Assembly (NCBI GenBank): GCA_002507175.1
Contig: DAZE01000021.1
Location: forward strand, 40,636 to 104,635
DNA: 64,000 nt
Source: Euryarchaeota archaeon UBA558
GTDB lineage: Archaea > Thermoplasmatota > Poseidoniia > Poseidoniales > Thalassarchaeaceae
Direction: 5' to 3'
Shown here: piece by piece, positions 1-7,707 of the stretch
Layout of the letters: each line of letters starts with the position of its first letter
Position numbering within the stretch: the first letter of the stretch is position 1
Notes under the pieces: model-generated
Told to the model about the DNA's origin: nothing
Database searches by the model: none
The model's input: the letters and a program-made list of their open reading frames with translations, nothing else
Translations under genes and position numbers: made by a program

Positions 1-1864
1 AGTATGTCGCGTTGGTCTCAAGGCTGACCCAACTGTTCTCAGCCCCATAGAGGCCCGCTAGAACAGGATCAGACCAACCATATAGCCAGTTGTCCATCGA
101 TTGAGTGGTAAGCGGGCCAGATCCGTATTGGAAGTTCAGCAGCAGTCCGACGACTTGGTCGAACATCAAATCCTTGACCCACGACCTTAACAAGGAAGCA
201 TCCAGCTCAGATACGCCGTACATATTTGCGACGTGTGCATCGTCCCAAACGGTCTGCACACCGCCTGTGGCGGGTCCCTCGGCCGTCATTGGGAAGGTCA
301 TTCCCGACAATTCTCCGTACATGAACATCGTAGCCACGCTGGAGTCTGTAAGCGCATATGGCCCGTCATAGAGGATCTCGTCTACTTTTTCAATAGGCAG
401 ATTCGTACCCTCTCCCGCAGCCATGTCCCTATTGAGGCCAACTGCTATGTTTCCTCCGGCCAAAGGCTCTTCGCCCCCGAAGGCCATCTTCCACCAGGTG
501 TCGGCGTTGATTGTCCCAGCACCATTCGGGTTGAGGATCCTCAAGGGGAACTCGGAGTTCCCTAGTTGCCAGTCCCCGGGCCAATAGGCTACATCGCTCA
601 GAGTAAGAATCCCAGGGAAATTGTATTCTTCGATCATGTCCATGTAGGCAGGGGGGCTTGCGGACAAGGGCAGCAGCATTAGAACAACTCCGTAAAGTGG
701 AATGCCACTGAGATCTTGCTCAGCGAGGATGCCAGCAGGGTATCCCGTATCTTCGTTGATTCCGTAGAGGAAATACTCTAAATCGTCCTCTGGGAAGTCA
801 TACCCGGTTAGGACTTCAACTCGGTGGCCGTTATCTTCTGCGACATCGGGGTGTATCCCTGCCCCATATTGCGACATTTTCAGTGCGGCTCCGGCATAGA
901 CTGCCCAATCCATCAAATTCAGTTCCACAGGGTCCGTGGAACCATATCCTAGCAAATCTGCCCTCAAGGGGGTTATTTCCGGGCTTGGAGCTCCCCATGC
1001 GGCGACCATCCATGGCCCATAGTCGCAGGTCAGTGCCATGCAGACCCCGCTGGTGGGATCCACTGCATCATGCAGTATCGACTGAGCGGAAGCTGTGAAA
1101 TCAGGCGACATCATATCGGCGCCGAGTGCACCTCTTGTGACGTCGTCTAATGTTGAATTCCATGCTGAGAAAAAGCCATCCATGACCATCGCGTCGGACA
1201 TCGAGGCAACGGTAATTGCATCCAAGGTTCCGCCTGTCTGGGCCTGCACCATTGCGTTGGTGGACTGGACGATTCCGTCTATGTCCTGAGCTGTTTCCAT
1301 GCTTGGTGCCAAGTACATCATGTCGTATGTCACCATGTTCTTTGAAAAACCAGCCTTGGCAAACTGCTCTCCATATTCGATTCCAGTGGATATTCCCGCC
1401 ATTAACTGGGTATTCCATAGGATGTTTTGGTTGGTGATCAGTGTGTCTCCTGGCATTGATTGGTGTGGTACTCCATCGGAATCTTCCCACACGCAATCAG
1501 AGCAGTGTTCGAACACGTCATAGGACGAGTAGGTCATGGTTCCATTATCTGAGTCCCAGCCGATGAGGTCATTGTGGACAGTGACATTGTAGATGAAAGG
1601 CCCCATGTGATCATATATCGGGTCTTCTCCATCCAAGGCTTCTGTGGGATTTGTAATTGAATAGGCAAAATATGTCCTCTGCGAGACAGACTCTTGCCAG
1701 TCCTCGTCCCCTGAGTAATCCTCCTCGTCGTCATAGGACGATTGTACCGTGTCCCTCACGGTATCCAATGTCGCATCTGACACGTATGGTGCGAATGCGA
1801 ATGCGTTCAATCCAATGAGGATAATTCCGACAATTAGGTAGGTCGTAGAGCGGTTGCTAGACAT
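1..1864 (-). CDS. CD36/scavenger-receptor-B-like membrane protein (partial, C-terminus beyond window)
   Basis: The reading frame is open from the ATG at 1864 to the window edge, about 621 codons with no stop. The protein starts with one hydrophobic segment (about residues 7-27), then an acidic stretch and an extracytoplasmic domain. Around residues 65-105 it reads YFAYSITNPTEAL, then GPFIYNV, which resembles the F-D-V-x-N-P-x-E and G-P-Y-x-Y motifs near the N-terminus of CD36, SR-BI and LIMP-2. Near residue 607 it has WLYGWSDPVL, resembling the LLWGYRDPFL motif of CD36. Between these motifs lie about 400 extra residues. In animals CD36 proteins bind lipids and lipoproteins and are anchored at both ends. 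A lipid-binding role here is only inferred. The second anchor would lie outside the window. Motif matching was by eye, so the family call is tentative; the coding call is firm. Confidence 0.6.
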   Translation of the reverse strand, partial: MSSNRSTTYLIVGIILIGLNAFAFAPYVSDATLDTVRDTVQSSYDDEEDYSGDEDWQESVSQRTYFAYSITNPTEALDGEDPIYDHMGPFIYNVTVHNDLIGWDSDNGTMTYSSYDVFEHCSDCVWEDSDGVPHQSMPGDTLITNQNILWNTQLMAGISTGIEYGEQFAKAGFSKNMVTYDMMYLAPSMETAQDIDGIVQSTNAMVQAQTGGTLDAITVASMSDAMVMDGFFSAWNSTLDDVTRGALGADMMSPDFTASAQSILHDAVDPTSGVCMALTCDYGPWMVAAWGAPSPEITPLRADLLGYGSTDPVELNLMDWAVYAGAALKMSQYGAGIHPDVAEDNGHRVEVLTGYDFPEDDLEYFLYGINEDTGYPAGILAEQDLSGIPLYGVVLMLLPLSASPPAYMDMIEEYNFPGILTLSDVAYWPGDWQLGNSEFPLRILNPNGAGTINADTWWKMAFGGEEPLAGGNIAVGLNRDMAAGEGTNLPIEKVDEILYDGPYALTDSSVATMFMYGELSGMTFPMTAEGPATGGVQTVWDDAHVANMYGVSELDASLLRSWVKDLMFDQVVGLLLNFQYGSGPLTTQSMDNWLYGWSDPVLAGLYGAENSWVSLETNATY

Positions 1865-1892
1865 GCTATCGTGCAACGCTAGGGGCCTTCAC

Positions 1893-1900
1893 CGAATAAG
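1893..1900 (-). promoter_or_regulatory. Candidate TATA box for the CD36-like gene
   Basis: On the minus strand the sequence reads CTTATTCG, about 30 nt before the ATG at 1864. This spacing would put transcription start within a few bases of the start codon. The assignment rests only on base composition and spacing. Confidence 0.35.
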
Positions 1901-1903
1901 TGT

Positions 1904-1914
1904 TGTAGTCTACA
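1904..1914. promoter_or_regulatory. Candidate operator palindrome
   Basis: TGTAGTCTACA is a perfect 11-base palindrome (5 bp arms around a central T). It lies immediately upstream of the candidate TATA box of the CD36-like gene, where the BRE and TFB would bind. A repressor or activator site is plausible but unproven. Confidence 0.3.
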
Positions 1915-1938
1915 CTTACTGTTTCGGGGAGTACTCTT

Positions 1939-3597
1939 TCAAATAAATCCGAATCCATCCAAAGTTTGAGCAAAGGTGTAGAGCATTATTGGGACGAGGA
2001 TTATTCCCATGGCGTGACTTCTGCGAATACCTATCCTGGGCGGCATGAGCCCGATTGCAGTACCAATGATGAGCGTCCCTACTCCGACCCAGCCAGTTGA
2101 GAAGTATACCAAAATGGTCACAAAGATAGTCACTGCCAACACCAATGATCTGAGGGGAATCAATTCATGGAGCCTCAACATACCTCTGCCCACTGCACTC
2201 ATCATGGGAACAGCCAATAAGCCGGCAGCGATTGTGATACCGAGCAGACGTACGAAATCCGCAGGGGGTTCGACTGCCCCCCATATGTCTATTGGGTACA
2301 TCATGTTAAGAGCCAAGGCGGCACCTGATCTGGGTCTCCCAACCATGTAAAGGAAGCCCAGTACCATTACTGTCACAGCTGTGTTGACCGATGATAGGAT
2401 GGCGATAATTTCCAGATCCCTTTTCGGGTCATTGTACCTAGGGTCTAGGTCAGGTGTCGACTCAACATCCCCCAAGGCGGCTTTAAACAGGTCCAGATCC
2501 TCATCGCTCAAGCCCTCATCATCCACTTTCATAACAGGATTGTTGGACTTAGAAATCGGATTATCTAGGATACCATGCTCGAAATCCGCCGGAACATAAT
2601 TTGGGTCAGTCAAGCGACCCCAAAAATTCCTCATCGACATCACAACGACGGTAGCTTGGGCAGCAGTCATCCCTGGGAGAATTGCCATCACACTGGATAC
2701 CACCGCAGACAGAAATGTGGGTATCGCCAATGGACGCATTGGAGGAAGTTCCCAGTCGGGTTCTTGTGGCGGTATTTCGGACGATGTTACGTAAATGTCG
2801 ATCAAATTCGCAATTCCAAAAAGGCCAGCAAGGCCAGGAAAGAGCAATGTCGCGGAAGGCATGCCAACTGGCGATCGTGCTGGTAGTTCAAAAACGGCCC
2901 ATCCATAAAAGCCCGTCAGAAGGAAATATGCGGTCGCTACCAGAATACCAGCACTTCTCGAAGAATCAGTGAGTCGAAAATCCAGTGACCTTGCCTTGAT
3001 GTTGAATTTTCTTCCTGCAATTGGTATCGTGAGGCCTACAGGTCTTCGGAATTCATACCTAAGCCCTCTCGTTAACTTTTGAAGTGGGTCTGGCCAGGGC
3101 AGCCTTGTTGTCTCTGTAAGGATCAGGAAGACTGAGATGAAAAGCAAAAGCCAAGGGAGTATGTCTCTACTCGTCTCATACAGGCCCAAACCTGGATTCT
3201 CCCCGAACATCAGCCTTGCCACTATCAACAGGGGTATAGACATCAAAAGCCCCATCTGGGAGCCCCTTGCTGAATACGCCACACCTTGAGCTGCCTGTCC
3301 GGAGATAAGCATCCTGTGGCCGGGCAATAGTGCGAGTGCCATATTGTCGTCAGGAGCTCCGACCAGGGCACTCGGAATGTAATTGAGGAATGTGTGCACG
3401 GTCCCACAAGCAACGATTATGCCTGCAACTGCGTCTAGTGGTATTCCAATTCCAACAGCCACTGGTGACAGAGATAGGGCGATCAGGGCCACATTGTTGA
3501 CGTGAAAACCCGGTATTAATCCAGTCAGACTGCCCAATGCTACTCCAATTATGAATGATCCAATGAGCCAAGCAAAATCAGAGAGAAGGGGATCCAG
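1939..3597 (-). CDS. TctA/DUF112-family polytopic membrane transporter (COG1784-like)
   Basis: This is a highly hydrophobic protein of about 552 residues with many membrane helices. It opens with the G-x-L-x-G-L-I-P-G-x-H-x-N signature (GSLTGLIPGFHVNN), which is typical of the DUF112/TctA-like permeases of archaea. A hydrophilic, acidic loop sits near residues 335-390. The substrate is unknown; TctA relatives move carboxylates. The first TTG in frame (3537) would cut off the first membrane helix. The frame continues upstream to CTG at 3597, preceded by GAGGTGG, and reads (M)DPLLSDFAWLIGSFIIG, which restores a normal N-terminus. No ATG, GTG or TTG is available in that stretch, so a CTG start is proposed. 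The gene follows the OB-fold gene by 9 nt, so the two are probably one operon. Confidence 0.8.
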   Translation of the reverse strand: MDPLLSDFAWLIGSFIIGVALGSLTGLIPGFHVNNVALIALSLSPVAVGIGIPLDAVAGIIVACGTVHTFLNYIPSALVGAPDDNMALALLPGHRMLISGQAAQGVAYSARGSQMGLLMSIPLLIVARLMFGENPGLGLYETSRDILPWLLLFISVFLILTETTRLPWPDPLQKLTRGLRYEFRRPVGLTIPIAGRKFNIKARSLDFRLTDSSRSAGILVATAYFLLTGFYGWAVFELPARSPVGMPSATLLFPGLAGLFGIANLIDIYVTSSEIPPQEPDWELPPMRPLAIPTFLSAVVSSVMAILPGMTAAQATVVVMSMRNFWGRLTDPNYVPADFEHGILDNPISKSNNPVMKVDDEGLSDEDLDLFKAALGDVESTPDLDPRYNDPKRDLEIIAILSSVNTAVTVMVLGFLYMVGRPRSGAALALNMMYPIDIWGAVEPPADFVRLLGITIAAGLLAVPMMSAVGRGMLRLHELIPLRSLVLAVTIFVTILVYFSTGWVGVGTLIIGTAIGLMPPRIGIRRSHAMGIILVPIMLYTFAQTLDGFGFI

Positions 3598-3606
3598 ACA
3601 ACCACC

Positions 3607-5175
3607 TCACAATACATTCAGGCAGAAACGCATCTCGTTTTCAACAAAATTCTCACTCGTTTCCAGTCTACCTATCCACTGGATGGGCTCACCGGCCGTT
3701 GCCTGTTGGCTCGTTTCTGTCCCATCACCAAGTAAGCACAGTCTTTCACTTGTTCCCGACCTCTCTATCCACTGGAGCCCCTCATCGTCCATCACCACTA
3801 CGCCCATTATCGAGACCCTGTTGCCGATCTCCCACTTCCAAGTCTCATAACCGTCCCCCCAACCGAGCTGACTTGGATAAGGGAGGTCCCCCAAGGTCCA
3901 AGATCGGGCTTCAAGTATAACTCTGCCACTGCTCTCGGACCACAGCACCGTTGCGTTGAAACGGATGCTCTGACCGACTTCGATGTATCCCTCGAATCCT
4001 CCAATCAACTCTATCCTCAGCTGAGTAGTACGATCAAAATATGTCTCGGCATCTCCAACGTAGCCCTTGGGATAATCGTTGGATATCGTGCCTGTGACCC
4101 AACCATCGAAGGTAAAAGCGCTGCCTACGTATCTGAAGGGGTCGGAAGCCACTTCAGCAAGGGGGATTGCGTCGACAGAATTTCTTATTGGGTTCCGGAC
4201 CTCTGCATCATATCCCCGATCCAAGCAAATTGCGGACTCATCTGTGGACCAAATTAGCCTGCCAGTCCAAACCGTGCTCATGCCCACTGTTACATTTTCT
4301 AGGTCTGAGGAAGAGGGCAGCATGCACAGACGATCGCCGACATTAGGCCCAACCAGAGTCCACCCACTTTCTTCCGTCTCGACAGATGCCTCAATCTGTA
4401 CTAGTTTGCCAACTTCATAGCTAAGCGACTGCGGATCTATATCCCAGTCCAGAAGCACCGTGGTTCCTGCGTTTAGAACGTCCACTGCTAAGGCTTGTAC
4501 TAGGAGCCTATACCTTAGAGATCTTTGGTCGTATTGTATCCATCCTGTGACCTCCACATGGCTTCCTGATTCTACCCAGTCCGAGGGGCGACCTTCTATC
4601 TGCATGTACAACAAATGATCCGCGTTTCCATATGCGGGGTTGTCCATAAGAGAAAGGGAGTGATAAGCAACGTCGGGATTCATTGATTCACTCAGATACC
4701 CATCAACTCTTATCGATTCATTCACCCATTTCGAGGGATTCATCGCTACCTCCACTAACTGAAGGCTCTCATATTCGATATTCATGCACCCAGTGCCGCC
4801 GCCATTCTGTTTACATTGGATTGCACCATATCCATTCGAAGCTAACCAGATTCTGCCATTCCACTCGCTCACCTCACCTTCGACGGTCACCAGCGTACCG
4901 ACTGGAGGAACGGGGTGATCCTTGTCTACCAACCAACGTACCTCCACCATTGAGTGACCTTCTATCTCCCTAACTTGCAAGTCGATCCTGTCAGCTTGTT
5001 CACCGTATGGATCGATCACATAACTGGTCAACACGCCTTCTACTTTCACGGTCTCGCGTGGGTATTCGTGGATGTCATCGATATCTATCAAGTCGGGTTC
5101 TCTAATTACCGCATAGAAATTCATTGCGGACACCAATAAAAGAGAAGTGAAAAACATCACCCACATCTTCGCCAT
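3607..5175 (-). CDS. Membrane-anchored extracytoplasmic protein with repeated OB-fold-like domains
   Basis: The protein has 522 residues. A hydrophobic N-terminal segment (about 4-22) should act as a signal anchor. The rest is outside and shows about five units of the type V-x-V-x-G-x-(L/V) ... G-x-x-V-x-V-x-G-x-V, near residues 43-112, 150-230, 255-320, 345-430 and 445-520. This pattern is typical of small OB-fold (tRNA_anti-like) beta barrels. Outside the cell such repeats would more likely bind sugars, peptides or a partner protein than nucleic acid. Cysteine pairs occur near residues 120-130 and in the last domains. The gene is directly upstream of the TctA-like permease with 9 nt between them, so it may supply a substrate-binding or assembly domain for that transporter. 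This role is inferred from context. Confidence 0.7.
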   Translation of the reverse strand: MAKMWVMFFTSLLLVSAMNFYAVIREPDLIDIDDIHEYPRETVKVEGVLTSYVIDPYGEQADRIDLQVREIEGHSMVEVRWLVDKDHPVPPVGTLVTVEGEVSEWNGRIWLASNGYGAIQCKQNGGGTGCMNIEYESLQLVEVAMNPSKWVNESIRVDGYLSESMNPDVAYHSLSLMDNPAYGNADHLLYMQIEGRPSDWVESGSHVEVTGWIQYDQRSLRYRLLVQALAVDVLNAGTTVLLDWDIDPQSLSYEVGKLVQIEASVETEESGWTLVGPNVGDRLCMLPSSSDLENVTVGMSTVWTGRLIWSTDESAICLDRGYDAEVRNPIRNSVDAIPLAEVASDPFRYVGSAFTFDGWVTGTISNDYPKGYVGDAETYFDRTTQLRIELIGGFEGYIEVGQSIRFNATVLWSESSGRVILEARSWTLGDLPYPSQLGWGDGYETWKWEIGNRVSIMGVVVMDDEGLQWIERSGTSERLCLLGDGTETSQQATAGEPIQWIGRLETSENFVENEMRFCLNVL

Positions 5176-5240
5176 GTCTGTGCTCTGGAGCAGGAGATGC
5201 TTGAACCTTGATGCTGTATTGATGATATGTCATTAAGAAC

Positions 5241-5248
5241 ATACAAAT
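5241..5248 (+). promoter_or_regulatory. Candidate TATA box for the tRNA gene
   Basis: ATACAAAT lies about 28 nt before the tRNA 5' end, at the spacing expected for an archaeal TATA box with a very short 5' leader. Confidence 0.35.
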
Positions 5249-5272
5249 CTGTGAAGTGTCAGGACACCCCAA

Positions 5273-5349
5273 GGACCCGTAGCTCAGTTGGTTAGAGCGC
5301 CCGGCTCATAACCGGGTGGTCATCGGTTCAAATCCGGTCGGGTCCACCA
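5273..5349 (+). tRNA. tRNA with CAT anticodon (Ile2 or elongator Met)
   Basis: A full cloverleaf is visible. The acceptor stem is GGACCCG/CGGGTCC, the D stem GCTC/GAGC, and the anticodon stem CCCGG/CCGGG around loop CTCATAA, with the anticodon at 5307-5309. The T arm contains TTCAAAT. The discriminator is A, and CCA is encoded at 5347-5349. There is no intron. It is not the initiator: pair 1-72 is G-C rather than A-U, and the three G-C pairs typical of initiators next to the anticodon loop are absent. The GTGGTCATCGGTTCAAAT stretch resembles archaeal tRNA-Ile2, whose C34 is changed to agmatidine, more than elongator Met, but sequence alone does not settle this. Confidence 0.95.
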
Positions 5350-5427
5350 GAAAATATTCTGTTAGCTATTGGGGCCAATCCAATACCCTCACAAATGACT
5401 CATATTCTATTCATGGCTGAAGAACCG

Positions 5428-5435
5428 CTAAATAC
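5428..5435 (+). promoter_or_regulatory. Candidate TATA box for the 5458 gene
   Basis: CTAAATAC is centred about 27 nt before the ATG at 5458, the spacing expected for a leaderless archaeal transcript. Confidence 0.45.
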
Positions 5436-5457
5436 GGCTTATTCGTAAGCCTGCATT

Positions 5458-6411
5458 ATGTCACGGCGCAAGTCAGCACGAGGAGCGGTCATGATACTCG
5501 TTGTGTACCTTCTCAGCACATGGGCAGGCGCCGCTGCGGTGCAGGCTCAGGGCGCCGGGGCCGTGCCTGACATTACCCTAACCTGCTCCCAACCCTCCCC
5601 AATCGATGTGGAACCCGGGTCACCACGATCCACCTTAGTGAACTGCAACCTCGAGAACCCCTCAGTGCATCAGGTCAAGGTCGAGATAAGGATACAGGCC
5701 GGCAACCTCGCATACTCAGGTCCTGCCAGCGTGACCGTCGGCAATGGCCTTTCAGCCTCATTCCAAGTCACGCTAAGAGCAGACTTGAGGGCCCCCGAGG
5801 GATCCCAGACAGTCGCGATTACAGCAGAGGTGACTCAGGCAAATGGCGTCCCTGTCACAAGCTCACCATCAACCTATACCGTCCTTGCCATCATCCGTCA
5901 GTTCAGCAGACTGAGAGTCGAGAGCGATGTTGCTTTCATCCAGCTCAGGCCCAAAGTCGACACGAATCTAGTGTTCGCCGTTCACAATGACGGAAACGCG
6001 ATGGACAGGTTTGCGATAGGGATAGATAACCGGGAGGAACTCAACGACGAGGGTTTCCAACTCAGCATCCCCCTAGTTTCGGTAGAGATCGAGTCAATGG
6101 CCCCCCCTCAGAAGATATATGTTCAGATGAGGACTCCTAAGAATCAAGGTTGGACCGATAAATATTACAACCTGAATTTCAAAGCCACCAGCGACTATTC
6201 CATCAAGACCGTTGGAATTGCGGATTTCCAGATCCAGACTATGACCATCTACATCAGAGGCATTTACCTCCCAGGGTTCGAGCTGGTTGGGACGATGATG
6301 ATATCAGCATTGGCCGCAGCAGCACTCGCTGGTCGTGGGGCAAGGGAAGGTGAAGACGATGCCATCGATGAAAATGGCAATGTTATCCCATTGGAGCCCC
6401 TGACACTCTGA
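5458..6411 (+). CDS. Secreted, C-terminally anchored beta-rich protein, unknown function
   Basis: The protein has 317 residues. A signal peptide (arginine-rich start, hydrophobic core about residues 10-26, A-Q-A-like cleavage region) leads into two beta-sandwich-like domains. The pattern resembles archaeal NEW3/CARDB-type domains, for example the short motif VFAVHNDGNAMDRFAI near residue 175. A C-terminal hydrophobic segment (about residues 275-297) is followed by a short acidic tail, so the body faces outward. The ATG is supported by the TATA box 27 nt upstream. The next gene follows after 66 nt in the same direction. No enzymatic motif is visible. Confidence 0.8.
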   Translation: MSRRKSARGAVMILVVYLLSTWAGAAAVQAQGAGAVPDITLTCSQPSPIDVEPGSPRSTLVNCNLENPSVHQVKVEIRIQAGNLAYSGPASVTVGNGLSASFQVTLRADLRAPEGSQTVAITAEVTQANGVPVTSSPSTYTVLAIIRQFSRLRVESDVAFIQLRPKVDTNLVFAVHNDGNAMDRFAIGIDNREELNDEGFQLSIPLVSVEIESMAPPQKIYVQMRTPKNQGWTDKYYNLNFKATSDYSIKTVGIADFQIQTMTIYIRGIYLPGFELVGTMMISALAAAALAGRGAREGEDDAIDENGNVIPLEPLTL

Positions 6412-6477
6412 ATGACCATCTGTGTGTCCAAAGCGGCGACTGCTTCATAACCGGCCCATCATCGTGGGGGTACCAAC

Positions 6478-7707
6478 ATGTCTAATGGCGGACTCCTCGA
6501 GAAAGCGGCGAATCAACAAACTGGTGATGCAAACCTAGGGGGCCCGCCGAACACAGCCATCACTTCGACAACAGATGACGGAGGTTCTAAGTCCACAACG
6601 AGGCTATTTGGGCTTATTTTTGGAGGGATGGTTGCCCCGTATTTCGTCGTGATGTGGTTTGGTGGCGTTTTCCTGGGTGATGATACTGCTGCCACTGTCT
6701 CCGTTGGCTTCCTATCTTTCGTTGTACTGGCAATTGCGGGAACTGGAATCTGGTTCATATCTGGCCGACCTGCTCCAGCATCCATACAGACTGTCGCAAT
6801 CGGACTCACCTTCATCCTGTTATTGTCCAGTAACTTCGCCATAGCCCTACTTCTGACCGGTGAAATGTCCCTAGGGGAGATTCAGCACGACGAGGATAAC
6901 GACGAGCTTGTTGTCAAAATCAGGCAAAATGGTGGCAGTGGGACATACGACGCATCCGTTTCAATCACTCAGGGAAGTTATGCATACGCCTCAGAAATGG
7001 AGATTTCCATCAACAGGGAAGATGGCCAGGGTGACTTTGGCTGGCTGAAGATCCCCATCCAAGACTTCTACAATCAAAACGCCCTTCCCCTTTCTGACTA
7101 CACTATGTCCATCCAAGTCGATGGGAACACATGGACGAGGACTCTCGATGCCAATGTACTATCCAGAACAATTACAGGAAGCGATGTCTCTGCGAACCCC
7201 TCTTTCAAAACCCAGGACTGCGAGGGATCTGCAAAAGATCAATGCTTGTCAGGAGTGGGTTTGAGCGTCTCAGCCGGACTGCTTGGCTCCTCCCAGGACT
7301 TCATAGCTGGGATGCCGCTAGCCGATTACGACCTCAAAGTCTCAATGACCTTTGATGGCTCAACTGCAGTGGATTACCCCCAGGTACAGGTTCGTCACAC
7401 ATCCGCTGTTTGGCAATCCAATGGGGGGGAGTATGGCTCAGGGACAGGATACGTCGGCGACGACGGACCCACACTCGTTCTTGGTGGAAGTGTGATTGCT
7501 TCAGACATAAACCAACCCATCATAGTGAAAGACGACTGGTCTGACTCAGGATTTGGATGCTACGAAGTCACGGTCTCTGTGACGAATCTATCACCTTGGT
7601 CAACAGAAACAGTAGAACACACAACACTCTATCTCTATGAGGAGACAAACATGAATGATGCCGGGCAATATACCTCCGAGAGCTGGACAGAAGTTCAATC
7701 ATGTTGA
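6478..7707 (+). CDS. Membrane protein with three N-terminal helices and an extracytoplasmic domain
   Basis: The protein has 409 residues. A polar N-terminus (about 1-42) precedes three membrane segments near residues 43-62, 68-93 and 102-125. The remaining ~280 residues form a beta-rich, cysteine-containing outside domain. GGGGGT lies 7-8 nt before the ATG and is a plausible ribosome binding site. The last 9 bases overlap the end of the convergent gene 7699-9378. No family was recognised. Confidence 0.8.
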   Translation: MSNGGLLEKAANQQTGDANLGGPPNTAITSTTDDGGSKSTTRLFGLIFGGMVAPYFVVMWFGGVFLGDDTAATVSVGFLSFVVLAIAGTGIWFISGRPAPASIQTVAIGLTFILLLSSNFAIALLLTGEMSLGEIQHDEDNDELVVKIRQNGGSGTYDASVSITQGSYAYASEMEISINREDGQGDFGWLKIPIQDFYNQNALPLSDYTMSIQVDGNTWTRTLDANVLSRTITGSDVSANPSFKTQDCEGSAKDQCLSGVGLSVSAGLLGSSQDFIAGMPLADYDLKVSMTFDGSTAVDYPQVQVRHTSAVWQSNGGEYGSGTGYVGDDGPTLVLGGSVIASDINQPIIVKDDWSDSGFGCYEVTVSVTNLSPWSTETVEHTTLYLYEETNMNDAGQYTSESWTEVQSC

